In this document: piece by piece, positions 26,779 through 36,758 of the stretch
How positions within the stretch are numbered: the first letter of the stretch is position 1
Layout: the number at the start of each line of letters is the position of its first letter
Assembly: GCA_964489125.1 (NCBI GenBank)
Contig: CAZAXY010000002.1
Location: forward strand, 1 to 64,000
Reading direction: 5' to 3'
Origin: GYS-P2D sp964489125
Lineage (GTDB): Bacteria > Bacteroidota > Bacteroidia > Chitinophagales > Saprospiraceae
Length of the DNA stretch: 64,000 bases
Position numbers and translations under genes: made by a program
The notes under the pieces: generated by a model
Seen by the model: the letters and a program-made list of their open reading frames with translations, nothing else
Told to the model about the DNA's origin: nothing
Databases searched by the model: none

Positions 26779-27903
26779 ATGAATCGGGTCTTACTATCTA
26801 TCATTGCTATAGGTCTATCTTCCTATTTAGGTGGTCAGGCATCCCTTTTCACAGATCTCTCGGGCAGCGCACTGGAAGCAGAAGTCATTGCGAATTACAA
26901 GCCAAAGTTTGTTGAAGTATTACCACGAGCTAAGCATATAATGCTGACGGATGTCTTCAACAATAATCATCGTGTCAGGACCTTTTATACAGAGACTGAT
27001 TTTGAAGTACCTATAGATGAGAAGTATCCAGCATACTATCTAAGCCAAGCAAGCTCAGGCAGAAAGGCTGTTCATATTGATCATATTTATCCCCAGTCCA
27101 AGGGAGCTAAAGCATCCTATGGTAATGCATATTCTGATCTGTATAATCTCATCCCAATAAGAGGAGATATCCTATCTCGTCATCGTACGGTCTTATATAA
27201 AAATATACCTGATCAAACTACAGAACACTGGATTAGCAATGATCGTGAGTTTAAGAGTACCAAATATCTATCAAATGAGACCATAGTAGACTATAACGAA
27301 TTTTATAGACCTGATTCTCGGGAGCTCTGGATTGAGCCAGCAGAACATCTCAAGGGTGATGTGGCAAGGTCGATATTCTATTTCTATACCATGTATCGTG
27401 ATGCAGCAATTGAAACAGATGCGCAATACTTTGATAGTATGAGAACCGATTTATGTGAATGGCATAGGTCAGATGCAGTAGATAAATCCGAGCGTACTAA
27501 AAATAGGAGAATCGCCTTGCACCAGGATAACAAGGTAAACCCATTCATCCTCGATCACACATTAGCTGATCGTATGTATTGCAAAAACGATATCTCTACT
27601 GCTGAGAATCACGACTATGCATTCCTTAATACTGCTAATGCAATTAAGGACTTTGATCCACGTATCACCACTCTTCGGGGAACCCATAATCAACTCGACA
27701 TCAGTAATATAAAACCGGGCAAATACTCTCTCCGCATCTTCTCAGAAAATGGTCAGAAGCTGTATCACATCGACGAAGAACTGGATTTTTTCAACACTAT
27801 TAACCTGTGGAATGTAAAAACAGGTAGATACTTCGTCCATCTCTTTAATCTGGATACAGGTCAGAAATACTCCGATGTATTAGACTTGATCGAGACTAAA
27901 TAG
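26779..27903 (+). CDS. Secreted endonuclease I-like nuclease
   Basis: Start at 26779 (MNRVLLSIIAIGLSS) gives a clean signal peptide; the ATG at 26746 adds a poor N-terminus. 374 residues with the endonuclease I pattern: VHIDHIYPQSKGA with nearby YSDLYNLIPIRGDI, and WHRSDAVDKSERTKNRRIALHQDNKVNPFI, the catalytic and metal-binding region. The last ~80 residues (KPGKYSLRIFSENGQKLY..., VKTGRYFVHLFN) look like a T9SS sorting domain, so it is probably secreted to degrade extracellular DNA. Confidence 0.87.
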   Translation: MNRVLLSIIAIGLSSYLGGQASLFTDLSGSALEAEVIANYKPKFVEVLPRAKHIMLTDVFNNNHRVRTFYTETDFEVPIDEKYPAYYLSQASSGRKAVHIDHIYPQSKGAKASYGNAYSDLYNLIPIRGDILSRHRTVLYKNIPDQTTEHWISNDREFKSTKYLSNETIVDYNEFYRPDSRELWIEPAEHLKGDVARSIFYFYTMYRDAAIETDAQYFDSMRTDLCEWHRSDAVDKSERTKNRRIALHQDNKVNPFILDHTLADRMYCKNDISTAENHDYAFLNTANAIKDFDPRITTLRGTHNQLDISNIKPGKYSLRIFSENGQKLYHIDEELDFFNTINLWNVKTGRYFVHLFNLDTGQKYSDVLDLIETK

Positions 27904-27912
27904 TAGGACCTA

Positions 27913-29082
27913 TCACTTCACTTCTTGCTCTATAGTAGTGATGTCGGTGCCATCATAAATCTCTATTCGATACTTACCCGGTGAGAGTACCAGTACTTTA
28001 TTATCATTCTGATACTTCAGTTCTATTCGATCTACTGGCACCGAATCAGTTTCGCCTATAGGGAATGCCGCAACCAAGACAGGATAATCAGTAATTCCGT
28101 CTTTATTGATTTCTAAAGCCTGACGCTGACCATTATGATACATCCAGTTAGGACGCCCATTGTTATAGACAGTTCTTGGATGAAGGACTTCGACATCTAC
28201 ATGAGGAGTTATAGCTACGAGTGAGCTATTGGCATCTGTAAACACTGAAGGAGTGGTTACATTGACATGCCTGATTAATGGGTGTTCATTGTTTATAAAC
28301 TTCTCTGTGAAATTGTCTTGGTATATCGTTAGCGGATCCAAACCGGTCTTGGCTTTTAAGTAACTAGCCATCCATAGTGACTCAGAATTCTTCTTTAGAT
28401 CGGACTCTATTGCATGATGAAAACCGCACAGGATAACCAATTTAGCTTCTGGATTATCATTCAGATATGCTGCGATGTTGTCTGCTTGAACCTCTTCTCT
28501 ACCCTTCTCGCCTCCTCTTGTATTCCGCTCATACGGAAATAGCCGGTAATCAAAATTGAGTGCCTTTCTTACGATGTTTCCCATCTGTGGCTCTAGCGTA
28601 TAGGTCCCTGTAATAGGATGATTAAGAGGATATCCTCTGTCATGAAGCATGGTGTCAGCTAAAGTGTTGTCCGGATAGCTAGACAAGGTCTCCATACCAA
28701 GGTGTCCATATCCTATCTTAGCCAATTCGGTAATAAGGTCCAATGCAAATATTCTATGTTGAGGCTTAGCATGATTTTCGCTGATAATTACGATTCTGTG
28801 ATTTCTCGCAGATTGGACTATGAGGGGCAATGCACTCTGTATACTCAGGCCACCAAGATTGAGTGAGTCAACACCCCAGGACACATCTACATCGCTGTAT
28901 GATGTAGACCCCCGATAGTCTCCTATGAGAGAGGAGAGCAAGGCTGCCCGAGACTCATAGATTTTACCGTCTGCAAGATCCTTCTCGATTTCATGAGAAA
29001 ACTTAGGTGAGTAAGGATGATTTTGAGCTTGACTGCAATAGTGAATTGCGAATAGCAATATGAGTGTACTTAGGACCTTCAT
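27913..29082 (-). CDS. Secreted EreA/ChaN-like protein with C-terminal extension
   Basis: Start at 29082 (MKVLSTLILLFAIHYCSQAQ) is chosen because it gives a signal peptide with a clear cleavage zone; the ATG at 29133 adds 17 residues. 389 residues: the fold signature NHRIVIISENHAKPQHRIF (an EreA/ChaN-type motif with conserved Glu and His), YGHLGMETL, and LVILCGFHHAIE later on, then a beta-rich C-terminus. Function is unknown: possible esterase or heme-binding protein. It is convergent with the nuclease gene, 9 bp away. Confidence 0.65.
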   Translation of the reverse strand: MKVLSTLILLFAIHYCSQAQNHPYSPKFSHEIEKDLADGKIYESRAALLSSLIGDYRGSTSYSDVDVSWGVDSLNLGGLSIQSALPLIVQSARNHRIVIISENHAKPQHRIFALDLITELAKIGYGHLGMETLSSYPDNTLADTMLHDRGYPLNHPITGTYTLEPQMGNIVRKALNFDYRLFPYERNTRGGEKGREEVQADNIAAYLNDNPEAKLVILCGFHHAIESDLKKNSESLWMASYLKAKTGLDPLTIYQDNFTEKFINNEHPLIRHVNVTTPSVFTDANSSLVAITPHVDVEVLHPRTVYNNGRPNWMYHNGQRQALEINKDGITDYPVLVAAFPIGETDSVPVDRIELKYQNDNKVLVLSPGKYRIEIYDGTDITTIEQEVK

Positions 29083-29174
29083 GAGAGTCGAAATGTGTTC
29101 AGTGTTCCACTTAAGGTACGACATTACATCCACGCTTATAAAGGATACCTGAGGCTATAACAATTATTTATCAT

Positions 29175-29200
29175 AAAAAAACCTCGGCGGAAAGCCGAGG
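29175..29200 (-). terminator. Intrinsic terminator downstream of ftsZ (minus strand)
   Basis: Arms 29182-29188 and 29194-29200 form a 7-bp GC-rich stem (cctcggc / gccgagg). On the minus strand it is followed by a run of seven T (plus-strand A run at 29175-29181). It most likely ends the dcw/ftsZ transcript about 310 nt past the ftsZ stop, so ftsZ has a long 3' UTR. Confidence 0.82.
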
Positions 29201-29460
29201 CAACTTTTTAATAAACCAATCTCATAAAAAGGAAAAGATTATAATAAAAAGACGAAATCCATCATTAGCCCATAAACATGGCACATCGTAATCAACAGAA
29301 ATCACATTGACATGCCAGTCGATCTTAGTCACAGCTTTTCCTTCGTATGATAGTAGATAAAAAGGGTACGTTTTCGTCTATCATTAACTGCCTATGCAGT
29401 CTGTACTAAAATCAGAGTTTAATTTTTATATTCAATCATTATTGAATGTGTAATCGTCTG

Positions 29461-29486
29461 ATAATATGTGAATATACACATATTAT
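29461..29486. repeat. AT-rich 10-bp inverted repeat past the ftsZ stop
   Basis: Arms 29461-29470 (ataatatgtg) and 29477-29486 (cacatattat) are perfect complements with a 6-nt centre, 28 bp past the ftsZ stop codon. It may protect the transcript 3' end; there is no T-run after it on the minus strand. Confidence 0.55.
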
Positions 29487-29513
29487 ATTTTTTAATATAT
29501 TATTTGCACAATT

Positions 29514-30971
29514 TTAATCTACATTTTCATGTAGAAAAGAATTATTAGTTTTTTCTAAGGGTCGTTCGCCATCTGGCCCGACCGAAAATGAAGATAATCT
29601 CCTCGCATCACGAGCTGCCTCGACATCATCAAGATTTACTCTTCTACGCTTATAAGCAGGCTCATTTTCCATGTCATTAATGGCCTGAGGATTGTCAAAA
29701 CTCGGCGCTATAGTATTACGCATATAGCTCCGTCGTGCGTCTTCAAGCTTTCTGAATCGCTCCTTCTCTTCATCAGAAAATGATGTGTTTTCTGGTTTTG
29801 CTGCCTCGACTGTATTATCTAGTGAATAGGAGTTATTCAGGGCTTCAATAGTCTGACGAACATCATCTTCTTCAAAGTCAAATGTATGAGTGTCCTCACC
29901 TTCAATAGCGCCGACTGATATACCATTAGACTCTGTCCATTCTTGCGACTCATCCAGTGGCACACGCACTTTAGTCTCTTTAGTTTTCGTCGTATCAGTA
30001 GCTGTAGAATTAGCTCTAAATCCAGTTGCTATCAATGTTACACATAGCTGCTCTCCCAGGCTGTCATCATGACAATTCCCCCAGATGATGTTGGTACCAT
30101 ATCCCGCTTCTTCTTGTACATAATCCGTAATCTCTGCAACCTCCTGCATGGTCACCTCTTTTTTACCGGAGGTGATATTGAGCAATATATGCTGCGCTCC
30201 TCGGATGTCATTATCCTCTAGTAATGGAGAATTCATTGCCTCATTAATCGCTCTACGAGCACGCTCCTCTCCTTCGGCAAGCCCGCTACCCATAATTGAG
30301 ATGCCCGATCCTCTCATTACCGTATTGACATCTTCAAAATCTACATTGATATATCCTGGTACAGTAATAATCTCGGCAATGCCCTTGGCTGCAGTGGTTA
30401 ATATATTATCTGCTTCGCCAAAAGCCTCAGATAGCTTGAGATTACCATAAATTTCGCTTAAGCGATCGTTAGATATCGTCAGATATGCATCAACATTAGA
30501 CTTCAATTCCTCGAGTCCTTCGAGCGCATAACGCTGTCTGCGGTTACCTTCAAATTTGAATGGAAGCGTAACGATTGCAACTGTGAGAATACCCATTTCT
30601 TTAGCTGCCTTAGCCACCACAGGAGCAGCACCAGTTCCAGTACCACCACCCATTCCAGCGGTGATGAATACCATCTTAGTACCATCATCGAGGAATCTCT
30701 TGATGTCGTCAATCGATTCCATACATGCCTGCTTGCCAACCTCTGGTTTAGAACCAGCGCCTCGGCCATCAGTCAAGTTGGGTCCGAGCTGTATCTGAGT
30801 TTCTACAGGACTATTCTCAAGTGCTTGAATGTCCGTATTACATACTGCAAAATCAACACCAGTTATACCTTGTTTGAACATACTTGCAACAGCGTTACCG
30901 CCGCCACCTCCAACACCAATTACTTTAATAATCGAGCCGTCTCGTTTCTTAAAATCAAACTCCAAGGACAT
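29514..30971 (-). CDS. ftsZ: Cell division GTPase FtsZ
   Basis: A 485-residue tubulin-like GTPase that forms the division ring. The N-terminal motif GGGGNAV, the tubulin signature GGGTGTGAAPVVA near residues 105-117, and the T7-loop region of the GTPase are intact. After about residue 325 comes a long acidic linker and a C-terminal peptide ending NNSFLHENVD, probably the FtsA-binding tail in the form seen in Bacteroidota. Last gene of the dcw cluster, 25 bp after ftsA. Confidence 0.98.
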   Translation of the reverse strand: MSLEFDFKKRDGSIIKVIGVGGGGGNAVASMFKQGITGVDFAVCNTDIQALENSPVETQIQLGPNLTDGRGAGSKPEVGKQACMESIDDIKRFLDDGTKMVFITAGMGGGTGTGAAPVVAKAAKEMGILTVAIVTLPFKFEGNRRQRYALEGLEELKSNVDAYLTISNDRLSEIYGNLKLSEAFGEADNILTTAAKGIAEIITVPGYINVDFEDVNTVMRGSGISIMGSGLAEGEERARRAINEAMNSPLLEDNDIRGAQHILLNITSGKKEVTMQEVAEITDYVQEEAGYGTNIIWGNCHDDSLGEQLCVTLIATGFRANSTATDTTKTKETKVRVPLDESQEWTESNGISVGAIEGEDTHTFDFEEDDVRQTIEALNNSYSLDNTVEAAKPENTSFSDEEKERFRKLEDARRSYMRNTIAPSFDNPQAINDMENEPAYKRRRVNLDDVEAARDARRLSSFSVGPDGERPLEKTNNSFLHENVD

Positions 30972-30996
30972 ATTTCATCATTTTTAATAAAGTCAA

Positions 30997-32325
30997 TTAA
31001 AAGTCAGTGTCAGGAGCTGCTTCAAAAAACTCCTTGGTATAGGTAAAAATCTTTTTGATCCACTTATTCTCTTGTTCTCTACCCATATTCACTGGTGAGT
31101 CTTCACCATTCAGAACTGCTTCTTCAGTTGTTTCAATTTGTTTTTTGATCTCCTCATTGTTAATTGCATGAATCAAGAGACCTATTCCTGTAGCATATAT
31201 TGGACTTGCCAATGCACTGCTGTAGCCATGAGCTAAATGCTCGATAGGTTGGCCTTTACGACAGTTCATTCCAGTATGATATTCGGCTAGTAGGTTGATA
31301 TGCTTCAGCAATGATCCACCACCGGTAAGTACCAGACCCGCTATCAATTTCTTTTCAAATCCCGATCGACGGATTTCCCAGAATACATAATCAAATATCT
31401 CCTCAACACGTGCTTGAATAATACGAGCCAGGTTCTTTTCAGAAATCTCCTTATGCTCACGGCCTCTCAGACCTGGGATTGTTATTATTCTGTTGTCGTA
31501 GATTTCCTCTGCCAAGGCCGAACCAAATCTCACTTTCAACTTTTCAGCTTGGTCATGCATTACGGTACACCCTTCTTGGATATCCTTAGTGATCACATTA
31601 CCTCCAAATGGTATCACAGCTGTATGCCGTATGATACCGTCTTTGAATATAGTAATATCAGTAGTTCCTCCCCCAATGTCTATCAGGGCTACCCCAGCTT
31701 CTTTCTCCTCATCAGAGAGCACCGCTGAGGCAGATGCAATAGGCTCTAGAGTTATGTCAACTACATTGAGGCCTACCTTCTCAACGCAGCGCATGATATT
31801 CTTAGAAGCAGAGATCTGACCAGTAATAATATGAAAGTTAGCTTCTAATCTAACGCCGGACATACCTACTGGATCAATGATATCTCTCTCATCATCTACA
31901 GAAAATTCTTGTGGAATAACATGCAATATTTTATCGCCTGGCGGCAGCACCAATCGGTACATATCATTAATGAGCTTATCTACATCTTCGACACTGATTT
32001 CAGATGTCACATCACTCCGTACTAATAAGCCTCTGTGATGTAAGCTCTTGATATGTTGTCCCGCAATACCTACATGAATGTCATGAAACTTCATACCTGC
32101 ATTGCGCTCGGCAATTTCGATAGCATCGCTAATCGCTTTGACCGTCTTATCTATATTGGAAACAACACCACGAGAAACGCCCTCGGAAGCAACTGTACCT
32201 ACTCCGATTATATCGATCTTGTCGTATTCATTTCTACACCCAGCTATAGCACATACCTTGGTCGTACCGATATCAATCGCTATGACAATGTCCTTCGGGT
32301 CATATGTAGACTCAGTTTTCATCAT
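30997..32325 (-). CDS. ftsA: Cell division protein FtsA
   Basis: A 442-residue actin-like ATPase that tethers FtsZ to the membrane. Visible motifs are the phosphate-1 loop IAIDIGTTKVCAI near residue 14, the 1C domain (DIHVGIAGQHI...), phosphate-2 region VALIDIGGGTTDITIF, and LVLTGGGSLLKHI. The C-terminus (KWIKKIFTYTKEFF) is amphipathic, as for the FtsA membrane anchor. It lies between ftsQ and ftsZ, 8 and 25 bp away. Confidence 0.97.
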   Translation of the reverse strand: MMKTESTYDPKDIVIAIDIGTTKVCAIAGCRNEYDKIDIIGVGTVASEGVSRGVVSNIDKTVKAISDAIEIAERNAGMKFHDIHVGIAGQHIKSLHHRGLLVRSDVTSEISVEDVDKLINDMYRLVLPPGDKILHVIPQEFSVDDERDIIDPVGMSGVRLEANFHIITGQISASKNIMRCVEKVGLNVVDITLEPIASASAVLSDEEKEAGVALIDIGGGTTDITIFKDGIIRHTAVIPFGGNVITKDIQEGCTVMHDQAEKLKVRFGSALAEEIYDNRIITIPGLRGREHKEISEKNLARIIQARVEEIFDYVFWEIRRSGFEKKLIAGLVLTGGGSLLKHINLLAEYHTGMNCRKGQPIEHLAHGYSSALASPIYATGIGLLIHAINNEEIKKQIETTEEAVLNGEDSPVNMGREQENKWIKKIFTYTKEFFEAAPDTDF

Positions 32326-32333
32326 TTCATTTT

Positions 32334-33137
32334 TTATGGCTGTGGTTCAAGTGTTCGACCTACTACCTGATTCTTATAGGAAATATCAAGTTCGTCGTAC
32401 TTATCCCACATATTATCTTTGGCCATTCGCTTATAAAATTTCTTTAGATTATAGGATAATTTTCTTTCGAGGTAATCCATATAGTCTAATACTATCTTGT
32501 GTTCTCCGACTTTAGGAACAAGCACAATTCGTCCTGATCGCTCAAAATGAATCTGCTCTATTAGTGACCTGAGAAAATCATCTTTATTGATGAGTGATCC
32601 AATCTCATAGGCTTTATGTATCCTATTGTCGTCATTTACTTTCCAGCTCGGTTGGTATTTGTTGAAGTATCCAGTTACGATGGGTACTCTTACTGCCCTG
32701 TACTGCGATTTGCTCACGTAGGAGCCTCCTTGATCGAGATAATAGTCCTGACCGTTGACCCCTTTAAATCGCAGTATCGGACGTCGCTGCTCGATGTCTA
32801 CATGTAGTGTATGCTGTGCATCTATGTATATATCTGCATCGTGGACTCTATTATCATCTTTTATAGCCGCTTCGATTTGTCTGATGTCCAATTTTTTGAT
32901 GGTCGCAGTCTTTATATTGACTGCAGAAACATCGTTTAAGACATCAATCATCTCGTCTTTAACTATCAAGTCTCGCATCCCCTCGATGCTATCAACATCG
33001 ATCTGAATATCTTGAATAGTTTTGTTGTTGGTTTGCTGGATGGCTATACCCCAAACAACCAACAGGGCAACAATAGCAAGATTCCATCCTACTCGCCCAA
33101 ATGCGAACATATTAAAATTTTCTTTAATATTAAACAT
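32334..33137 (-). CDS. ftsQ: Cell division protein FtsQ/DivIB
   Basis: A 267-residue bitopic protein: short cytoplasmic tail, one membrane helix (VGWNLAIVALLVVWGIAI), then a POTRA-like domain (IRQIEAAIKDDNRVHDADIYI..., LHVDIEQRRPILRF) and the beta domain. It belongs to the division subcomplex with FtsL. Identity rests on this topology and on position, between murC and ftsA with the murC stop abutting its start. FtsQ is poorly conserved, which is normal for the family. Confidence 0.93.
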   Translation of the reverse strand: MFNIKENFNMFAFGRVGWNLAIVALLVVWGIAIQQTNNKTIQDIQIDVDSIEGMRDLIVKDEMIDVLNDVSAVNIKTATIKKLDIRQIEAAIKDDNRVHDADIYIDAQHTLHVDIEQRRPILRFKGVNGQDYYLDQGGSYVSKSQYRAVRVPIVTGYFNKYQPSWKVNDDNRIHKAYEIGSLINKDDFLRSLIEQIHFERSGRIVLVPKVGEHKIVLDYMDYLERKLSYNLKKFYKRMAKDNMWDKYDELDISYKNQVVGRTLEPQP

Positions 33138-34502
33138 TTATTGTAGCATATTCAAGATTTTGGGAATTAGTTTGCTGATATCACCTGCACCAAGCATCAA
33201 TAAGACCTCATAGTGCTGTTTATCCCAGTTTTCGACCCATTCAGACATTGTCATCATAGATTTGTCATCCAGAGTAATCAGATCATATATTAAAGCAGAA
33301 GACACCCCTATTCGAGGAAGCTCTCGGGCGGGATAAATGGGCAATAGTGTCACGTCATCTGCTGCATCGAGAGACTGTGCAAACTCTACATGAAAATCGT
33401 ATGTCCGTGAGAACAGATGTGGCTGAAAGACCACGGACAGTCTGTTATTGGGGAAATTATCACGTGTAGCTTTTATCGCAGCGGCAATCTCGGCTGGGTG
33501 ATGCGCATAATCATCAATGACAACTAGTTCTTCTGATCTATAGACGATATCATAGCGGCGTCGAATTCCCTCAAAGCTGCTTATGCCTTGTGCCAACACC
33601 TCATCTGCTATGCCTATAGACGAACACACAGCTAAGGCTGCAGTGGTATTATATAAATTGTGCAGACCCGGTAAATCAATCTGCCCAGAGGCTCCGTCCT
33701 GTCCGAAGGTAAAACGCATTCTCCCTCGGTCACAAGTCATAGATTGCGTGCTATAACTCAATGCTTCATCACCATAACCGAAACTATGCACTGAGATGTT
33801 CTGGCCTCTCAGGTCTTCGAGCCACATAGCATCATTCCAGAAGTCAGTAATGTCATCACGCACCCAGAGGCTGCCACCCGATTGTATCTGTAGCGTGAAC
33901 TGCCTAAATGAATCTACCAAAGCTTGTCGATCACCGTATACATCGAGATGATCGGCATCCATCGCCTGAATAATGGCAATGGTCGGGAACAAGCGCAAAA
34001 AAGACCTGTCATATTCGTCAGCCTCAACGACCACCCAGTCATTGCCAGTGTGAAGGAAGTTGCTCTCATAACCTTTAATTATACCTCCTACAAATCCTGT
34101 CATCTCCGTGCCGGCATGATATAACAGATGTGATAAGATGGCACTTGTAGAAGTCTTACCATGTGTTCCCGCAACAGCGATGACTTGTTGATCTGATAGA
34201 ATGATCTTAAGCGCCTCTGATCTCTTGTAAAGCGGAAGCTTATGTTCACGGCAATAACTCAACTCTTTGTGGGTCTCTGGTATAGCTGGCGTATAGATTA
34301 CCATGTCAATAGCTCCACTTACATGATCTACATCCTCATAATTATATACTGTGATCCCTTCAGATCTCAGTTCTCTGATGAGCGGAGTATCATCGCGATC
34401 ATACCCAGATACGACGACTCCATTCTGTTGAAGATACCTCGCTACGGCACTCATCCCTATACCTCCAATTCCAATAAAATATGCAGTATTAATGGTTATC
34501 AT
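33138..34502 (-). CDS. murC: UDP-N-acetylmuramate--L-alanine ligase
   Basis: A 454-residue Mur ligase that adds L-Ala to UDP-MurNAc using ATP. The N-terminal Rossmann motif GIGGIGMSAVARYL and the P-loop AGTHGKTSTSAIL near residue 109 are intact, followed by EADEYDRSFL, the MurC-typical carbamate/metal-region motif, and DDYAHHPAEI in the C-terminal domain. The murG stop overlaps its start by 4 nt, and its own stop abuts ftsQ. Confidence 0.98.
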   Translation of the reverse strand: MITINTAYFIGIGGIGMSAVARYLQQNGVVVSGYDRDDTPLIRELRSEGITVYNYEDVDHVSGAIDMVIYTPAIPETHKELSYCREHKLPLYKRSEALKIILSDQQVIAVAGTHGKTSTSAILSHLLYHAGTEMTGFVGGIIKGYESNFLHTGNDWVVVEADEYDRSFLRLFPTIAIIQAMDADHLDVYGDRQALVDSFRQFTLQIQSGGSLWVRDDITDFWNDAMWLEDLRGQNISVHSFGYGDEALSYSTQSMTCDRGRMRFTFGQDGASGQIDLPGLHNLYNTTAALAVCSSIGIADEVLAQGISSFEGIRRRYDIVYRSEELVVIDDYAHHPAEIAAAIKATRDNFPNNRLSVVFQPHLFSRTYDFHVEFAQSLDAADDVTLLPIYPARELPRIGVSSALIYDLITLDDKSMMTMSEWVENWDKQHYEVLLMLGAGDISKLIPKILNMLQ

Positions 34503-35590
34503 CCTTGGGCGAGCTTTATGAGTTCATCTGCTATTAACTCGACTGCCTTAGGATATGCCATTGCAGAAATATTTTGTTCTAGAAGCTTTCTTCTTTCTTC
34601 ATTGGACACTAACTCCTTTACCACTTCTAAGAATTGCTCTGAGAAGTTCTTGTCTTCAATCATGATTGCCGCATCTTGCTCGACGAGCGCCATGGCATTC
34701 TTAGTTTGATGATCCTCGGCCACATTAGGTGATGGCACCAGGACAGTTGTCTTCTGCTGGATGCATAACTCAGATACAGATAATGCCCCCGCTCTACTGA
34801 TCACGACATCTGCAGCTGCATATGCCATCATCATATCATCAATAAACGACATGATATGTACATGTGGCAATTGAGCAGATTCGCATGACTGATACTCATC
34901 TATATATAACTGCCCACACTGCCAGATATACTGAGTGTCGCTATAGTGCTTGAGAGATTCATGGTTATCTCTTAGGCCTCGATTAAGTGTCCGTGCTCCT
35001 AGGCTCCCACCGATTATGAGAACAGTCTTCTTCTTAATATCTAATTTAAAATGAGCTATTCCTCGTTCTTTAGATGCTCTCTGAAGTAACTGACTTCTGA
35101 TTGGATTGCCAGTAAGTAGTGTATGTCTTTTAGGAAAGTACTGTCGCGCTTTATCATAAGCTACGGCGATACGGTGCACGCGATTAGCCAATATCTTGTT
35201 GGTGATGCCGGGGTAAGAGTTTTGCTCTTGGATCAGTGTCGGCGTCTTCATAAGAGTTGCCATATATAGAGCTGCACCGCTGGCATACCCTCCAAATCCC
35301 GCTGCAACATTCGGCCGAAAGCGCTTGAGGATGAAATACGCCGAAAACAAACTCCAAAACAACTTGATAGGAAACAGAATATTCCTCAGTGTCAACTGAC
35401 GTTGCAGGCCTGAGATCCATAGCCCTTTAATTTCAAATCCTGCCTTAGGAACTTTGGTCATTTCCATCTTTCCCTTAGCACCAATAAATAAAATCTCTGC
35501 ATCGGGATACCTTCGGCGCACTTCTTGTGCAACCGCTACAGCTGGAAATATATGTCCCCCAGTTCCCCCGCCACTAAAAACTATGCGCAT
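34499..35590 (-). CDS. murG: UDP-GlcNAc transferase MurG (lipid II synthesis)
   Basis: A 363-residue GT-B glycosyltransferase that adds GlcNAc to lipid I at the inner membrane face. The N-terminal G loop is FSGGGTGGHIFPAVAVA; the second G loop is IIGGSLGARTLNRGL. The donor-binding block (DVVISRAGALSVSELC) is also present. It overlaps ftsW by 17 nt upstream and murC by 4 nt downstream, indicating coupled translation. Confidence 0.98.
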   Translation of the reverse strand: MRIVFSGGGTGGHIFPAVAVAQEVRRRYPDAEILFIGAKGKMEMTKVPKAGFEIKGLWISGLQRQLTLRNILFPIKLFWSLFSAYFILKRFRPNVAAGFGGYASGAALYMATLMKTPTLIQEQNSYPGITNKILANRVHRIAVAYDKARQYFPKRHTLLTGNPIRSQLLQRASKERGIAHFKLDIKKKTVLIIGGSLGARTLNRGLRDNHESLKHYSDTQYIWQCGQLYIDEYQSCESAQLPHVHIMSFIDDMMMAYAAADVVISRAGALSVSELCIQQKTTVLVPSPNVAEDHQTKNAMALVEQDAAIMIEDKNFSEQFLEVVKELVSNEERRKLLEQNISAMAYPKAVELIADELIKLAQG

Positions 35591-36758
35591 CTCGGACTTC
35601 TATTTCTAATAACTCCATGCGCTTCTCCTCGGCCTCTTCGACATACCGACTGACACTTAGGATGATACCCAAAGACATACAAGTGAATATCATAGAAGTT
35701 CCTCCCATTGATACAAGAGGTAGAGTCAACCCAGTAACAGGCAACAAATGGACAGAGACGGCGATATTAGCAAAGGCCTGAATCACCAAATTCAAACATA
35801 GCCCCATAGCGAGTATGGCACCAAAGGCTTTCGGGCATCTTGTTACTATGCCGATACATCTCACCAATAACCATAAGTAAAGGCCAAGGATAAAAAGAGC
35901 ACCTATAATGCCATACTCCTCGCAGATAATGGAGTAAATAAAATCGGCATAAGGATATGGCAAATAGTTTTTCTGAAAGCTATCACCTGGGCCTACACCA
36001 AACCACCCTCCATTGGCAATGGCAATCTTGGACTGTTCAATCTGATACCCACCGTCAGTAAATAAAAAGTCGTTAATCCGAGACGTCCATGTCTCAATCC
36101 TGATCATCTCTGGAAAAATGGTGCCGAGCCCATATATGAAGGCCATACCCAGTGCGCCAAACAAGAATAATACAAAGATGTACTTCATATTTACTCGGCC
36201 AATAAACATCATCAGGATACAGGTCAGAAAGAGCAGAGCTGCTGTTGATAGATCTGCTGGCACAATCAATAGACAAGTGAGTGATACTGCTAGCAACACT
36301 GGTAAAAAACCAGTTTTAAAGTCCTTTATAACGTCCTGACGAATAGAAAGCGACCGTGCTATAAATAAGATTAAAGTCAGCTTGGCAAGATCTGAGGTTT
36401 GTATAGTTTTATCTATCCAAGGAATCGATATCCAACGACGAGCCTCGTTAATCTCTGTACCAAAAAATATTGTCCATAGTAGCAAAATCAAGGTTGGTAG
36501 TAGTAGATACGGTGCCCATTTGGAGTACTGCATATAATGCAGGTTGTAGCATAAATACATCACTCCACAACCAACAATGATAAAAGCGATCTGCTGGATC
36601 AAGTAGTACTCTGTATTTCCATCTCTCTGGCTAAATGCCATACTACCCGTGGCGCTATAAACTGCCAGTATTGAGAATAGCCCCAATAATCCTACAATAA
36701 GCCAGATGATCTTATCACCACGCAGGTTATCATATAATTCTGTAATTGTCCTCATCAT
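35574..36758 (-). CDS. ftsW: Lipid II polymerase FtsW (SEDS family)
   Basis: A 394-residue polytopic SEDS-family membrane protein that polymerises septal peptidoglycan with its class B PBP partner (ftsI here). Eight to ten membrane segments are visible, with the family motif area NGGWFGVGPGDSFQKNYLPYPYADFIYSIICEE, where the catalytic-region Asp lies, and LPVTGLTLPLVSMGGTSM near the end. It starts right after murD and overlaps murG by 17 nt. Confidence 0.97.
   Translation of the reverse strand: MMRTITELYDNLRGDKIIWLIVGLLGLFSILAVYSATGSMAFSQRDGNTEYYLIQQIAFIIVGCGVMYLCYNLHYMQYSKWAPYLLLPTLILLLWTIFFGTEINEARRWISIPWIDKTIQTSDLAKLTLILFIARSLSIRQDVIKDFKTGFLPVLLAVSLTCLLIVPADLSTAALLFLTCILMMFIGRVNMKYIFVLFLFGALGMAFIYGLGTIFPEMIRIETWTSRINDFLFTDGGYQIEQSKIAIANGGWFGVGPGDSFQKNYLPYPYADFIYSIICEEYGIIGALFILGLYLWLLVRCIGIVTRCPKAFGAILAMGLCLNLVIQAFANIAVSVHLLPVTGLTLPLVSMGGTSMIFTCMSLGIILSVSRYVEEAEEKRMELLEIEVRDAHSF

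Larger units (their letters stand above)
29134..29513. other. 380-bp gap between ftsZ and the EreA/ChaN-like gene
   Basis: Holds the AT-rich inverted repeat and the terminator described separately, and presumably the promoter of the gene starting at 29082. No supported coding frame is seen here. Confidence 0.6.
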